From assembly GCA_020062745.1 (NCBI GenBank), contig JAGUVT010000068.1, positions 1-56,860 of the forward strand: a DNA stretch of 56,860 nt, given 5' to 3'. This document shows positions 56,813 through 56,860 of the stretch, one piece after another. Source of the DNA: Deltaproteobacteria bacterium. GTDB lineage: Bacteria > Bacillota > Desulfotomaculia > Desulfotomaculales > JAGUVT01. Each line of letters begins with the position of its first letter. Position 1 is the stretch's first letter. The position numbers and the translations under genes were made by a program. A model generated the notes under the pieces. The model saw nothing but the letters and a program-made list of their open reading frames with translations. It ran no database searches and was not told the DNA's origin.

Positions 56813-56860
56813 CTCTTGTAACAGGTGCTGGTGATTCTAAGAGTGGTAGATTATAATTAT

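Overview
The window looks like chromosome from a spore-forming, anaerobic, Gram-positive member of the Peptococcaceae/Desulfotomaculia (Pelotomaculum- or Desulfotomaculum-like). The evidence is a DsrMK/DsrC sulfur module without DsrJOP, sporulation and germination genes (SleB-YpeB, YwmB, SpoIID, SpoIIID), a T-box leader, a ferredoxin-linked 2-oxoacid oxidoreductase, SLH and copper-amine-oxidase-like surface proteins, and very frequent TTG/GTG starts behind strong Shine-Dalgarno sites. The genus is inferred from gene content, not proven.

Layout. 0.1-4.6 kb: ferredoxin, dsrM, dsrK, dsrC (with its own promoter) and a CbiA/DsrN-type amidase, probably the tail of a dissimilatory sulfite reductase locus. 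4.8-7.0 kb: the sleB-ypeB germination pair. 7.0-8.5 kb: a repeat-rich gap and an Rpn/PD-(D/E)XK gene. 8.7-14.6 kb: a strong promoter and T-box leader, then Lrp regulator, aminotransferase, phenylacetate-CoA ligase and IorAB, a complete route from aromatic amino acids to aryl acetates. 14.7-33.4 kb: housekeeping genes (argS, pyrG, sppA, YIP1 protein, a Cys-rich orphan, fba, tal, rho, M23 peptidase, rpmE, DUF1385, prfA, prmC, threonylcarbamoyl-AMP synthase, arginine phosphatase, rpiB, glyA, dCMP deaminase, wecB). 33.5-40.6 kb: a full F1Fo ATP synthase operon (atpZ-I-B-E-F-H-A-G-D-C).

The last 16 kb is accessory. A Phd/PIN toxin-antitoxin (TA) pair separates atpC from ywmB-spoIID-spoIIID. A 1194-residue subtilisin with SLH anchors follows. 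Then comes a TA island: a fused MntA-HepT protein, RelE/Phd, RHH/PIN, AbrB/PIN, HTH/PIN, an orphan HicB and a final RHH/PIN pair, interrupted by a large surface protein on the minus strand. Several TA genes have sigma-A promoters with a 17-base spacer overlapped by inverted repeats, and broken copies of TA genes lie between the live ones.

Strongest unusual signals: (1) a dispersed repeat carrying a TTGCTA-N17-TATTAT promoter, found three times, each time pointing into an accessory gene (Rpn, MntA-HepT, HicB); (2) the single-chain MntA-HepT fusion; (3) a T-box ahead of an amino-acid degradation operon instead of a synthetase or biosynthesis gene; (4) a perfect 38-bp palindrome upstream of a Phd/PIN pair; (5) two hairpin+GAGGGTTGAAAC units resembling stray CRISPR repeats.
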